DNA of 33,156 nt, taken from assembly GCA_013298815.1 (NCBI GenBank), contig JAAFJF010000038.1:1-33156 (forward strand), given 5' to 3'. Positions 7,777 through 15,980 of this stretch are shown here, piece by piece. The position numbers and the translations under genes are program-made. The notes beneath the pieces were generated by a model. It was not told where the DNA came from, searched no databases, and saw nothing but the letters and a program-made list of their open reading frames with translations. The DNA is from Polaromonas sp. (GTDB lineage Bacteria > Pseudomonadota > Gammaproteobacteria > Burkholderiales > Burkholderiaceae_C). The number at the start of each line of letters is the position of its first letter. The stretch's first letter is position 1.

Positions 7777-8913
7777 TTAGAGCACCATAAAGTGCTCGGT
7801 ACCTTCAGCTAAATTCTTATTTTTGCCGCGCTCACTGGATAGTTTGATTTGCAATCGCAAATCGTTCACGGAATCGGCATTGCGCAACGCATCTTCGTAT
7901 GAAATCGTGAACGACTCGTAAGCGTCAAACAACGCTTGGTCAAAAGTCTGCATGCCTAGGTTGCGGCTTTTCTTCATGATTTCTTTGATTTCAGTGACCT
8001 CGCCTTTAAAAATCAAGTCAGAGATCAAAGGCGTATTCAGCATAATCTCGATAGCGGCTGTACGACCTTTGCCGTCTTCTTTGGCGACCAAACGTTGCGA
8101 TACAAAAGCGCGTAGGTTGAGTGACAAGTCCATCAGCAATTGCGCGCGGCGCTCCTCTGGGAAGAAGTTGATAATCCGGTCAAGCGCCTGATTAGCACTG
8201 TTGGCGTGTAAAGTGGCTAGACACAAATGACCCGTTTCAGCAAAAGCGATGGCGTGTTCCATGGTTTCGCGGTCACGAATCTCACCCATCAAAATGACAT
8301 CAGGTGCTTGTCGTAGTGAGTTTTTCAACGCTGCACCCCAACTTTCAGTGTCAATACCGACTTCGCGCTGCGTAATCACGCAATTTTTATGCGGATGTAC
8401 AAATTCGATAGGGTCTTCAATACTGACGATATGACCATGGCTGTGCTCATTGCGCCAGTCAATCATCGCCGCCATGGTGGTTGATTTTCCAGAACCCGTG
8501 GCACCCACTAAAATACACAAACCGCGCTTTGCCATAGCTACTTCTTTGAGAACTTGGGGCGCTCCCAAACTATCGATTGTGGGAATAACGGCAGGAATGG
8601 TCCGCAACACCATGCCCACATGCCCTTGCTGCATGAAGGCGCTGACACGAAAACGGCCAATTCCAGTCGGTGAAATCGCGAAATTACATTCTTTGGTGCG
8701 TTCAAATTCTGCAATTTGTTTGTCATTCATGATGGCGCGGGTTAACGCCAAGGTGTGTTTAGCAGACAAAGAATGCGTGGACACCTTGGTCACCATGCCA
8801 TCGACCTTGATGGCTGGCGGAAAGTCGCAAGTGATGAACAAATCGCTGCTGTTGCGAGACACCATCAACCGCAGAAGGTCGTTGATGAATTTACTGGCTT
8901 GTTCGCGTTCCAT
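7777..8913 (-). CDS. pilU: Type IV pilus retraction ATPase PilU
   Basis: Cytoplasmic hexameric motor that works with PilT to depolymerise type IV pili in twitching motility. Walker A is GATGSGKST (Lys143), Walker B is ILMGEIRD, and the Asp and His boxes (VSIEDPIEF, GHLCLATLHA) are present. The 378-residue length and the long C-terminal tail ending SERGKNKNLAEGTEHFMVL are typical of PilU rather than PilT. It lies 37 bp downstream of pilT on the same strand, the standard pilTU operon order, with an AGGA ribosome site before its start. Confidence 0.95.
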   Translation of the reverse strand: MEREQASKFINDLLRLMVSRNSSDLFITCDFPPAIKVDGMVTKVSTHSLSAKHTLALTRAIMNDKQIAEFERTKECNFAISPTGIGRFRVSAFMQQGHVGMVLRTIPAVIPTIDSLGAPQVLKEVAMAKRGLCILVGATGSGKSTTMAAMIDWRNEHSHGHIVSIEDPIEFVHPHKNCVITQREVGIDTESWGAALKNSLRQAPDVILMGEIRDRETMEHAIAFAETGHLCLATLHANSANQALDRIINFFPEERRAQLLMDLSLNLRAFVSQRLVAKEDGKGRTAAIEIMLNTPLISDLIFKGEVTEIKEIMKKSRNLGMQTFDQALFDAYESFTISYEDALRNADSVNDLRLQIKLSSERGKNKNLAEGTEHFMVL

Positions 8914-8950
8914 GATTTTTTCCTAATAAAGTGGATTCGTTTAGCCGTGA

Positions 8951-9994
8951 TTAACCAGGGAAATTCTCTGGTGTTTTGGCTTTGCCACGGGCTTCAGCAC
9001 TGGTAATCAAATTACGTTTGACCATTTCAGTCAAGTTTTGATCCAGTGTTTGCATGCCTACGCTGTTACCAGTTTGGATCGAGGAGTACATTTGCGCAAC
9101 CTTGCCTTCGCGAATCAAATTGCGAATCGCGCTGGTGCCAATCATGATTTCATGAGCCGCCACGCGACCCGAGCCGTCTTTGGTTTTGCACAGTGTTTGT
9201 GCAATCACCGCTTGCAAGGACTCTGACAGCATGGCGCGCACCATTTCTTTCTCTTCGGCGGGGAAGACATCAATGATACGGTCAATCGTTTTGGCCGCGC
9301 TTGATGTATGCAAGGTGCCAAAGACCAAATGCCCCGTTTCCGCCGCTGTCATCGCCAGGCGAATCGTCTCCAGATCGCGCATCTCACCCACCAAAATTGC
9401 ATCTGGGTCTTCACGCAGGGCTGACTTTAAAGCTGCTGCAAAGCTTTGGGTGTGCGGTCCTACTTCGCGCTGATTGACCAAACATTTCTTAGAGTTGTGC
9501 ACAAACTCAATCGGGTCTTCCACCGTCAAAATGTGACCGTATTCGTTTTCATTGAGGTAGTCCACCATGGCGGCCAATGTGGTTGATTTGCCAGAGCCTG
9601 TGGGCCCAGTCACCAGAACCAAACCACGCGGCTTCATGGCCAATTCGGCAAAAATCTTAGGCGCATTGAGTTGCTCTAGCGTTAAGATTGTGGACGGGAT
9701 GGTTCGAAACACCGCTCCCGCGCCTCGGTTTTGGTTAAACGCGTTCACACGAAAACGAGCTAACCCTTCAATTTCAAACGAAAAATCAATTTCTAAAAAT
9801 TCTTCATAAAGTTTGCGTTGGCCGTCGTTCATGATGTCATAGACCATGGCGTAGACTTGTTTGTGGTCCAGCGCCTCGACATTGATGCGTCGCACATCTC
9901 CGTGCACGCGAATCATAGGCGGCAGTCCAGCGGATAAGTGCAAGTCCGAAGCCTTGTTTTTTACGCTGAAAGCTAAAAGTTGTGTGATATCCAT
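8951..9994 (-). CDS. pilT: Type IV pilus twitching motility ATPase PilT
   Basis: Main pilus retraction motor. Diagnostic features are SDLHLSAGLPP at the start, Walker A GPTGSGKST with Lys136 at the canonical position, Walker B ILVGEMRD, the His box GHLVFGTLHT, and the PilT signature AIRNLIREGK near the C-terminus, needed for retraction. The 347-residue length is standard. It leads a two-gene operon with pilU and is divergent from the yggS-family gene, the common arrangement in proteobacteria, with a 65-bp shared promoter region. Confidence 0.97.
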   Translation of the reverse strand: MDITQLLAFSVKNKASDLHLSAGLPPMIRVHGDVRRINVEALDHKQVYAMVYDIMNDGQRKLYEEFLEIDFSFEIEGLARFRVNAFNQNRGAGAVFRTIPSTILTLEQLNAPKIFAELAMKPRGLVLVTGPTGSGKSTTLAAMVDYLNENEYGHILTVEDPIEFVHNSKKCLVNQREVGPHTQSFAAALKSALREDPDAILVGEMRDLETIRLAMTAAETGHLVFGTLHTSSAAKTIDRIIDVFPAEEKEMVRAMLSESLQAVIAQTLCKTKDGSGRVAAHEIMIGTSAIRNLIREGKVAQMYSSIQTGNSVGMQTLDQNLTEMVKRNLITSAEARGKAKTPENFPG

Positions 9995-10059
9995 GGTTGA
10001 ATTGTTCCCTAGACTGTTTTCTAGATGTTAGTGATTGCAGTTTGCATTTATAGTTAATT

Positions 10060-10779
10060 ATGACCAACATTCAGCAAAATATAGCCACAGTACGCGAGCG
10101 GATTCAACTAAGTTGCCACAAAGCAGACAGAAATAGTGACGATGTGACGCTTTTAGCGGTTAGCAAAACCGTATCTGCTGAAAACATCAAGCTAGCTGTA
10201 GCCGCAGGGCAGCGCGATTTTGGCGAAAACTACATTGCTGAGGGGGTTGAAAAAATCATCACTTTGGCTGCAGAAACAGCGCAACATAACTTGCAGTGGC
10301 ACTGCATTGGCCCCGTGCAAAGTAACAAAACCCGTTTGGTCGCGCAGCATTTTGACTGGGTACACACAGTAGACCGCTTAAAAATTGCCGAGCGCTTGAA
10401 TGAACAGCGCCCTGCGGATGCCAAACGTCTGCAAGTGTGTATTCAGGTCAACATCGACAACAGCCCCAGCAAGTCTGGTGTTGCGCCGGATGAGGTGTTG
10501 GCTTTGGCACAAGAGATAGCCAAACTACCGCGCTTGCAGCTGCGTGGAATCATGGCTATACCTGATATACCAATCAGCACACAAGGTAATTTTGCTATGA
10601 ATAATATAGCTATTGAGGCAGTATATACGCCGGCTAGAGTCCTATTTGAACACCTAAATGCGCTGAATTATGATATCGATACGCTGTCTATCGGTATGAG
10701 TGCCGATTTGGAGCCCGCGATTCAATCGGGTAGCACTATGGTGCGTGTAGGCTCGGCTATTTTTGGAAGCCGAGCTTAG
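10060..10779 (+). CDS. yggS: PLP homeostasis protein (YggS/PLPBP family)
   Basis: Single-domain fold-type III protein that binds pyridoxal 5'-phosphate and balances B6 vitamers and amino-acid pools. LLAVSKT carries the PLP lysine (Lys36). FGENYIAEGVEKI, WHCIGPVQSNK, DWVHTVDRLKIAERL, RGIMAIP and the C-terminal SIGMSADLEPAIQSGSTMVRVG are all family motifs. Residues 178-193, between the MAIP strand and the DTLSIGMS strand, are encoded by a copy of the dispersed short element and read FAMNNIAIEAVYTPAR; this segment is several residues longer than in E. coli and unlike the family. The phosphate-binding C-terminal motif is intact, so the protein is probably functional. Confidence 0.93.
   Translation: MTNIQQNIATVRERIQLSCHKADRNSDDVTLLAVSKTVSAENIKLAVAAGQRDFGENYIAEGVEKIITLAAETAQHNLQWHCIGPVQSNKTRLVAQHFDWVHTVDRLKIAERLNEQRPADAKRLQVCIQVNIDNSPSKSGVAPDEVLALAQEIAKLPRLQLRGIMAIPDIPISTQGNFAMNNIAIEAVYTPARVLFEHLNALNYDIDTLSIGMSADLEPAIQSGSTMVRVGSAIFGSRA
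10590..10650 (+). repeat. Dispersed short element, copy A (sense, inside yggS)
   Basis: Contains the core TATAGCTATTGAGGCAG followed by TATATACGCCGGCTAGAG, left-flanked by TTTTGCTATGAATAA. It is in the gene's sense direction and open in the shared frame (AMNNIAIEAVYTPAR). The variable NAG codon is GAG. Confidence 0.85.
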
Positions 10780-10795
10780 CTCTAGTTGCATCCGC

Positions 10796-11665
10796 TTATT
10801 TTTTAGCTTGTTCCATTTTTTTTGCCATCTCCTCCATCTGTTTGGCAAAAGCTTCCATTTTTTGAGCATCAAACTTCACTTCACCTTCGGGTGTTTTGAT
10901 GGTAATAGCCGCCGCATCAGTACCGCCTGCAGCAGCCGGCGTGGTGGTGATAGTGGCATTGCCCTTGGGTGTACTGATCGTCATTTCAGCTGGTGCGTCT
11001 TTTGCAGAGCTGCCTGCTTTGGAGTTGACCTTGATCTCGCCCATCGGGGTACTGATGGTCGCATCGCTACCACCCATACCCATACCTATACCGCCCATAG
11101 AAGGCGTAAACGCCCGGCTGACAGCACCCAGCACCACGCTAGAGATGATGCTCGCAATGATGAGCACCACCATGTAAACAATCGTTTTTTCTTTTGGGTT
11201 TTTCATCAACACAGGCAAGCCAAGGTACATCACGTAAAGTGAATACAGCGCCACGAGCAGGCCGATGATGCTCAAAGCTGGCAATATATTAAAGATGCCC
11301 GCCAGCATCATGGGTGTGCCGCCAAACACGGCTAATTTCAAGCCCTGTACCAAATCACTTTTGCCGCCAAAGGTTGGGGCCAAGGCGCTGGTCAGCCAGC
11401 CCATGCCGAACGTCATGACCACAGACAAAACATAGGTGGTAATCATCATCGCCAAGCCACTGGCAAACGGAATGCGGAAGTTAAATCCAAAACCACCGAT
11501 TCCCACCACCGACAAGCCAATAAAACTGCAAATCGCAGGAATTGCCGCCAAAATCAACAAATAAGGCACAAAAAGCGATTTCGCATCGTGTTTCTCAGCC
11601 TCAATGACGGGCCAAGTGGCCGCTGGGTTGAGTGTGATGGCTTTGGCGCGTTCGACGATATCCAT
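10796..11665 (-). CDS. Yip1-domain integral membrane protein with a repetitive soluble tail
   Basis: I place the start at 11665 (AAAGG seven bases upstream); the open frame extends further but without support. Residues 1-30 contain the VERAKAITLNPAATWPVIEAE entry motif of bacterial Yip1-family (DUF1282-like) proteins. Five hydrophobic spans follow, up to about residue 190. The C-terminal 90 residues are soluble, with three imperfect repeats around ISTPMGEIKV, ISTPKGNATI and IKTPEGEVKF, and end in a short charged helix (KQMEEMAKKMEQAKK). The family is linked to membrane trafficking in eukaryotes, but its bacterial function is unknown. The gene converges on yggS with a 16-bp gap. Confidence 0.75.
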   Translation of the reverse strand: MDIVERAKAITLNPAATWPVIEAEKHDAKSLFVPYLLILAAIPAICSFIGLSVVGIGGFGFNFRIPFASGLAMMITTYVLSVVMTFGMGWLTSALAPTFGGKSDLVQGLKLAVFGGTPMMLAGIFNILPALSIIGLLVALYSLYVMYLGLPVLMKNPKEKTIVYMVVLIIASIISSVVLGAVSRAFTPSMGGIGMGMGGSDATISTPMGEIKVNSKAGSSAKDAPAEMTISTPKGNATITTTPAAAGGTDAAAITIKTPEGEVKFDAQKMEAFAKQMEEMAKKMEQAKK

Positions 11666-11795
11666 GAAGAAACCTTTGTAGATTAATGTTATTAAAAGAT
11701 TATAGGCAGCCAATATGCAACTTACAAGCTACCGAAAGATATAGAACTGCAACATGCTTGAGCACGGCACGGGCTGTGGCGTTTATGATTGACCC

Positions 11796-12809
11796 ATGTT
11801 TAGTTACCGCCACGCCTTCCATGCCGGCAACCATGCGGATGTGCTCAAGCACGCCACATTGATTGCCATTCTCAACCACTTGCTTGAAAAAGACGCCGCC
11901 TTGATGGTGGTCGACACCCATGCCGGCGCAGGTTTGTACCGCTTAGACGGCGACTATGCCGAAACCAGCGGCGAATCGCTCGAAGGTTATAAAAAGCTGG
12001 TGCAAAGCCAGCTGCAGAGCCAATCACAGATTCAAAATGAGACTAAATTAGCAGACAAAAAAACGCCTAAAAAAGAGGCTGTAGCTGTTGTATCTACTGC
12101 CTCAGTAGCTACTAAAAAAGCAGCAAAATCTGCGATGCCTGTAGCACTTGCTCCGCTGTTGCAAAATTACCTTGCGGCAGTTGCAGAGTTCAACAAAACC
12201 GGTAGCCACCGCGTGTACCCAGGCTCGCCTTTCATCATTCAGCAGCTCTTGCGTGAGCATGACAAGCTCAAACTGTTTGAGCTGCACCCCACCGACTCGC
12301 GCACCCTCATCGACAACATTGCCCAACTAAACGCAGGCCGAAAAATCGCCGTGTTGGCGCAAGATGGCTTTGAAGGCGTTAAAAAGTTCCTGCCACCGCC
12401 TGCACGTCGTGCGCTGGTGTTGTGCGACCCTAGTTATGAGATGAAAGACGACTATGCCCGCGTGCTAGCCATGGTGCAAGACGCGATGGTGCGCTTCGCC
12501 ACTGGCACCTACGCCGTTTGGTACCCCATCATCCCACGCCCAGAGGCGCACGATTTGCCGAAACGCCTCAAAACCTTGGCGACCAAATTGGGTAAAAGCT
12601 GGCTGCACGCTACGCTAACCGTCAAATCCAGCAAGATAACGACTGACTTAGAGGGTGAGACCGTCCGCCCTGGCCTGCCGGCCAGCGGCATGTTCATCAT
12701 CAACCCGCCCTTCACCCTGAAACCCGCCCTAGCGCTGGCTTTGCCTCAGATGGTGGAAGCGCTGGGACAGGATAAGAATGCGTCGTTTGGGTTGGAATCG
12801 GGCGGCTAA
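11796..12809 (+). CDS. rlmJ: 23S rRNA (adenine2030-N6)-methyltransferase RlmJ
   Basis: RlmJ methylates A2030 of 23S rRNA using S-adenosylmethionine. The N-terminus FSYRHAFHAGNHADVLKHA, VDTHAGAG, RVYPGSPFIIQQLLREHD, ELHPTD, the catalytic motif DPSYEMKDDY (Asp211; usually DPPY) and TASGM-like PASGMFIINPP identify it. At 337 residues it is about 50 longer than E. coli RlmJ. The excess sits between ESLEGYKKL and LAPLLQNYLAAV (about residues 68-118), is rich in K, Q, A and V, and holds an antisense copy of the dispersed element (residues 90-111). In RlmJ this region is a surface subdomain, so the insert may be tolerated. Confidence 0.93.
   Translation: MFSYRHAFHAGNHADVLKHATLIAILNHLLEKDAALMVVDTHAGAGLYRLDGDYAETSGESLEGYKKLVQSQLQSQSQIQNETKLADKKTPKKEAVAVVSTASVATKKAAKSAMPVALAPLLQNYLAAVAEFNKTGSHRVYPGSPFIIQQLLREHDKLKLFELHPTDSRTLIDNIAQLNAGRKIAVLAQDGFEGVKKFLPPPARRALVLCDPSYEMKDDYARVLAMVQDAMVRFATGTYAVWYPIIPRPEAHDLPKRLKTLATKLGKSWLHATLTVKSSKITTDLEGETVRPGLPASGMFIINPPFTLKPALALALPQMVEALGQDKNASFGLESGG
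12062..12125 (-). repeat. Dispersed short element, copy B (antisense, inside rlmJ)
   Basis: Read on the minus strand it gives TAGTAGCTACTGAGGCAG, then TAGATACAACAGCTACAGCC and a T-rich tail. It is diverged but keeps spacing and the AGCTA-GAGGCA-ATAC-GCTA landmarks. The gene reads the opposite strand, in the same antisense frame as the pgi copy (GCC TCA at the variable codon). Confidence 0.7.
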
Positions 12810-12846
12810 GGGCGCTAAGTCGATCAGAATTGTTCATCACAGACGT

Positions 12847-12874
12847 AAAAAAGCCCTGCATGCAGGGCTTTTTT
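12847..12874. terminator. Bidirectional rho-independent terminator
   Basis: A perfect 28-bp palindrome: A6, GCCCTGCA, TGCAGGGC, T6. It lies between the convergent rlmJ and small lipoprotein genes and serves both strands equally well. Confidence 0.92.
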
Positions 12875-12888
12875 GTAAGCGATAGGAA

Positions 12889-13365
12889 TTACTGTTTGGT
12901 GTAAGGAGAATACTTGCCCCAGCCTGTAGCCGTTGAAACGTTTGCACCGTCTGCCATGTACAAGCGTGCACCATCAACCACCATGTAGCCAGGTAGTGAT
13001 GTGCCGTCCGAGAACGTAGCTACATATGAATCTGTGGTTGCCCCCAAAAATTGAGCTTTTGAGCCTAGAGCATAATTTGTAGTGGAGGCGGCATTGCTGC
13101 TCCACGTACCGGCCGTATTTTTACATGCAGCATCCGAGAAAACAGAGTCCAAAACGGTTGAGCCGATCAATACCGTACTACTGGATTTGGTCAATGTGCG
13201 GATGCGTTTCGTATAAACAGTTCCGTTGCTTGAGTCTGTAGAGTAACAAACTGACTTCCAAGTGCCCACGTAAACATCTGTTGCATCACTGGCGTCACCG
13301 CCGCCGCAAGCAACCAAAGTCGCTGCAGCCAATACCGCCAAACTCAATTTCAAAACGTTTTTCAT
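12889..13365 (-). CDS. Small lipoprotein of unknown function
   Basis: 158 residues. It has a clear lipoprotein signal peptide ending LVAC (Cys20); the mature N-terminus is Gly-rich and acidic (CGGGDASDATD). The body is rich in Ser, Thr and Tyr, with conserved-looking VGTWKSVC and TKSSSTVLIGSTV segments and several cysteines, suggesting a small beta-rich extracytoplasmic domain. AAAGGA precedes the start. I do not recognise a family. Its mature start resembles that of another lipoprotein at 28591-28995, although the bodies differ. It lies downstream of ilvA on the same strand with a 92-bp gap, so it may have its own promoter. Confidence 0.75.
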   Translation of the reverse strand: MKNVLKLSLAVLAAATLVACGGGDASDATDVYVGTWKSVCYSTDSSNGTVYTKRIRTLTKSSSTVLIGSTVLDSVFSDAACKNTAGTWSSNAASTTNYALGSKAQFLGATTDSYVATFSDGTSLPGYMVVDGARLYMADGANVSTATGWGKYSPYTKQ

Positions 13366-13457
13366 GTGTTTCCTTTAAATGAATACAAACTTTACAAAGC
13401 AGACACAATTTATCATGTTGCTTAACGCTTATTCATCAAAAGAACGCTCGCACAGCA

Positions 13458-15188
13458 TCAACTCTTCAAAAACATCCGATAAACGGGATTATTTGTCTCT
13501 TCAACGTGGGGATAACCCAATGTTTTTAAAAAAGTATCAAAAGCTTTGTTGTCTTTAGTATTCACTTGCAAGCCCACCAAAATCCGCCCGTAGTCAGCGC
13601 CTTGGTTGCGGTAATGAAACAGGCTGATGTTCCAATCAGGTCGCATGGCGCTCAAAAACTTCATCAGCGCACCTGGCCGCTCAGGGAACTCAAATCGCAG
13701 CAACCGCTCGTCTTTGGCTAGCAAAGAGTGCCCGCCAACCATGTGGCGGATGTGGTCACGCGCTAGGTCATCATGGGTCAAATCCAGCGCTTTGAAGCCG
13801 CTTTTAGTCAAGGTCTGCGCGACTTTGACGCTCTCGCCCTTTACCGTCGTTGTTAAACCCACAAATACGTGCGCTTTGTGAGCGTCGCTGATGCGGTAGG
13901 TAAATTCGGTGATGTTGCGTTGTGCAAGGGGTGCTAAATCTTCTGTTTTAGAGGTATTTGTGGCTTTAGCCAATGTATTTGCTGCCTGAGCAGCTATGTT
14001 TTTAGGAGCGTTTTTGGGTGATTCGCCGCCTGACGGCGAATGGCCCACCGCTTTCAGTTTGCCTCCCGCTGGTAAGCTGCCCCCCTTTGGCAAGGTTCCT
14101 AGCAACTCACAAAAGCGCTTGAAGCTGCCGCGCTCTTCGGGAATGGTCACCGCAAACAGCGCTTCGCGCTCCTCGCCCACCTCTGCCCGTTCAGCGACGA
14201 AGCGCAGGCGGTCAAAGTTCATATTGGCACCACACAAAATCGCTGCAAAAGTCTTGCCTTTGACCTTGTGTTTCGACACGTATTGTTTGATGGCAGCTAC
14301 AGCCAGTGCGCCAGCGGGTTCGACTATGCTGCGGGTGTCGGTAAACACGTCTTTGATGGCGGCGCATACCGCATCAGTGTTTACCTCGATGTAATCATCC
14401 ACCAAGCCAGAGTGAACGACGCGAAAGGTCTCTTCCCCCACCAATTTCACTGCCGTACCGTCTGAAAACAAGCCCACATCGGGTAAAGTGACGCGCTTTT
14501 TCGCTTTGACGGACTGAATCATCGCATTCGAGTCGTTCATCTGCACGCCGATGACCTTGATAGTGGGGTTGACCGCCTTAATGTAGTTGGCCACGCCTGA
14601 AATAAGTCCACCGCCGCCTATAGCGACAAAAACAGCGTCCAAATCGTTCAAATTCTGTGTCTGTAGCTGCTGCAGCATCTCCATCGCCACCGTGCCCTGG
14701 CCGGCAATCACGTCAGCATCGTCAAACGGGTGAACGAAGGTCAAACCTTGCTTTTTCTCAAGTGCAACAGCGTGGGTATAAGCATCGGAATAACTGTCAC
14801 CAAACAACACGACTTCACCGCCAAAGCCTTTGACGGCATCGACTTTGAGCTGTGGCGTCGTCGTTGGCATCACAATCACCGCGCGAATACCCATTTTTGA
14901 TGCGGACAGGGCCACGCCTTGCGCATGGTTGCCTGCCGATGCGCAAATCACACCTTTCTTGAGTTGCGCCGGCGTCAAGTTCGCCATTTTGTTGTATGCA
15001 CCGCGCAATTTGAAACTGTGCACTTCCTGCTGGTCTTCTCGCTTGAAAAGCACAGTGTTGCCCAAGCGCTGACTCAGGTTTTTGGCGATTTGCAACGGGG
15101 AGATAATCGCCACATCGTAGACACGGGCGTTGAGGGTTTTTTGCAGGTAATCTTGGGGTGTTAACCCGGATGTAAGTGTTTTGCTCAT
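13458..15188 (-). CDS. ilvA: Biosynthetic threonine ammonia-lyase (threonine deaminase) with an internal insert
   Basis: PLP enzyme converting L-threonine to 2-oxobutanoate and ammonia, the first step of isoleucine synthesis. The catalytic domain shows HSFKLRGAYNKM with Schiff-base Lys60, SAGNHAQGVA and the phosphate loop GGGGLISG. Two ACT-like regulatory domains follow. At 576 residues it is about 60 longer than E. coli IlvA. The excess lies inside the first ACT-like domain, between SFKRFCELLG and NITEFTYRI, and is made of two different short elements encoding residues about 367-390 (LPAGGKLKAVGHSPSGGESP) and 393-413 (NIAAQAANTLAK). Isoleucine/valine feedback could be affected. Upstream, a terminator-like hairpin sits in the leader. 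Confidence 0.93.
   Translation of the reverse strand: MSKTLTSGLTPQDYLQKTLNARVYDVAIISPLQIAKNLSQRLGNTVLFKREDQQEVHSFKLRGAYNKMANLTPAQLKKGVICASAGNHAQGVALSASKMGIRAVIVMPTTTPQLKVDAVKGFGGEVVLFGDSYSDAYTHAVALEKKQGLTFVHPFDDADVIAGQGTVAMEMLQQLQTQNLNDLDAVFVAIGGGGLISGVANYIKAVNPTIKVIGVQMNDSNAMIQSVKAKKRVTLPDVGLFSDGTAVKLVGEETFRVVHSGLVDDYIEVNTDAVCAAIKDVFTDTRSIVEPAGALAVAAIKQYVSKHKVKGKTFAAILCGANMNFDRLRFVAERAEVGEEREALFAVTIPEERGSFKRFCELLGTLPKGGSLPAGGKLKAVGHSPSGGESPKNAPKNIAAQAANTLAKATNTSKTEDLAPLAQRNITEFTYRISDAHKAHVFVGLTTTVKGESVKVAQTLTKSGFKALDLTHDDLARDHIRHMVGGHSLLAKDERLLRFEFPERPGALMKFLSAMRPDWNISLFHYRNQGADYGRILVGLQVNTKDNKAFDTFLKTLGYPHVEETNNPVYRMFLKS
13940..14010 (-). repeat. Dispersed short element, copy C (sense, inside ilvA)
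   Basis: On the minus strand, which is the gene's sense strand: ACATAGCTGCTCAGGCAGC followed by AAATACATTGGCTAAAGCC. The frame matches the other sense copies (NIAAQAANTLAKA). The variable codon is CAG. Confidence 0.8.
14011..14092 (-). repeat. Second, GC-rich short insert with hairpin inside ilvA
   Basis: Directly next to copy C but unrelated in sequence. It includes a perfect 8-bp stem, ATTCGCCG (14021-14028) with CGGCGAAT (14034-14041), and a 5-base loop, resembling REP-type hairpins. It encodes the GGKLKAVGHSPSGGESP segment absent from E. coli IlvA. I infer a separate element family from one copy only. Confidence 0.5.
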
Positions 15189-15524
15189 GCCGCAATGATA
15201 AACGTAGCAAAAAGGTCAAAAAAAAGCCCCGAGTCGCAAATAAATGCAGCTTGGGGCTTAATCCATCTTTTCAGAGGATGGAGGAGACAATCAGTGCTTT
15301 CAATAAAATAGGTAACTATTAATTGTTGGCTTGATGTAAGTTTACCGAAAAAAGCGCGTTTTGTACAAAATAACTTAGAGTAAACCCTCAATTTTGTGTG
15401 CTTATATGAGACAAATTACCGTAATTCGGCAATTTCACAACAAGTCGGCGTGATTTGAGATGATGTCGTAACAATTTTTAATTTCAAAGTTTTAACAAAA
15501 TTTTAAATACCAAAGGAAAACAGC
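15189..15524. promoter_or_regulatory. 336-bp AT-rich intergenic region between ilvA and the OsmC-like gene
   Basis: Divergent promoter space with no convincing gene; a short minus-strand frame through it shows no conserved content. It holds the ilvA-side hairpin described separately, a second small stem (15262-15267 with 15277-15282), and for the plus strand a weak promoter candidate TTGAGA (15455-15460), 17 bp, TTAATT, ahead of the OsmC-like gene. Confidence 0.5.
15216..15259 (-). terminator. Terminator-like hairpin in the ilvA leader (attenuator or small-RNA end)
   Basis: On the minus strand, a 10-bp stem (15250-15259 with 15224-15233, one G-U pair) and a 16-base loop end in eight T residues at 15218-15225. 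It is only about 30 bp ahead of the ilvA ATG in the direction of ilvA transcription, so a transcript from a promoter further upstream would meet it before the gene. Confidence 0.65.
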
Positions 15525-15974
15525 ATGGAATGCACCGTTAGTTGGACCGGCAATACCGGCGCGCGATCAGGCATGGGCTTTGTTGCCGAAACAGGCAGTG
15601 GTCATATTTTGAATATGGATGGCGCGCCAGACGCAGCCAAGCCAGAAAACGGCGGTCAAAACTTGGCAGCACGGCCAATGGAGTTATTGCTTGCTGGCAC
15701 GGGCGGCTGCACGGCTTACGACGTGGTGTTGATTTTGAAGCGCGGCCGTTTGGATGTGCGTGGGTGCAGTGTCAAAATCACCTCAGAGCGGGCAGAGACT
15801 GACCCCAAAGTGTTCACAACCATCAACATGCATTTCACGGTGACGGGTAAAGACATTCCTGCTAGCGCGATTGAACGCGCCATCAAAATGAGCCATGACA
15901 AATATTGCTCTGCCAGCATCATGTTGGGCAAAACAGCGCATATCACGACGAGTTTTGAGCAAAAAGAAGCTTGA
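15525..15974 (+). CDS. OsmC-family thiol peroxidase-like protein (YhfA-type)
   Basis: 149 residues with the OsmC/Ohr fold, whose members reduce organic or fatty-acid hydroperoxides through two cysteines. Both are present: Cys62 in AGTGGCTAYDV and Cys128 in HDKYCSAS. The PMELLLAG segment before the first cysteine is typical, and overall similarity is to the YhfA branch rather than Ohr. A good ribosome site (AAAGGAAAA) precedes the start. The exact substrate of this branch is not established. It converges on coq7, with a repeat-filled gap between the two. Confidence 0.88.
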   Translation: MECTVSWTGNTGARSGMGFVAETGSGHILNMDGAPDAAKPENGGQNLAARPMELLLAGTGGCTAYDVVLILKRGRLDVRGCSVKITSERAETDPKVFTTINMHFTVTGKDIPASAIERAIKMSHDKYCSASIMLGKTAHITTSFEQKEA

Positions 15975-15980
15975 ACTCAT

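Noticed and set aside
7780-7797. Hairpin GAGCAC-CATAAA-GTGCTC at the pilU 3' end as a terminator
   Set aside because: The stem is only 6 bp and no T run follows on either strand.
11680-11735. Possible further copy of the dispersed element between the Yip1 gene and rlmJ (TTATTAAAAGATTATAGGCAG...)
   Set aside because: Only parts of the core match and the AGCTA and CGGCTAGA ends are missing; similarity could be chance in AT-rich DNA.
12420-12440. DPSY instead of DPPY in RlmJ as a sign of inactivation
   Set aside because: N6-adenine methyltransferases accept D/N-P-P/S-Y/F variants, and the rest of the enzyme is intact.
15185-15391. Minus-strand 68-codon frame upstream of ilvA as a leader peptide
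   Set aside because: It reads through both hairpins and into the ilvA start, has no ribosome site and shows no run of Ile, Val, Leu or Thr codons expected of an attenuation peptide.
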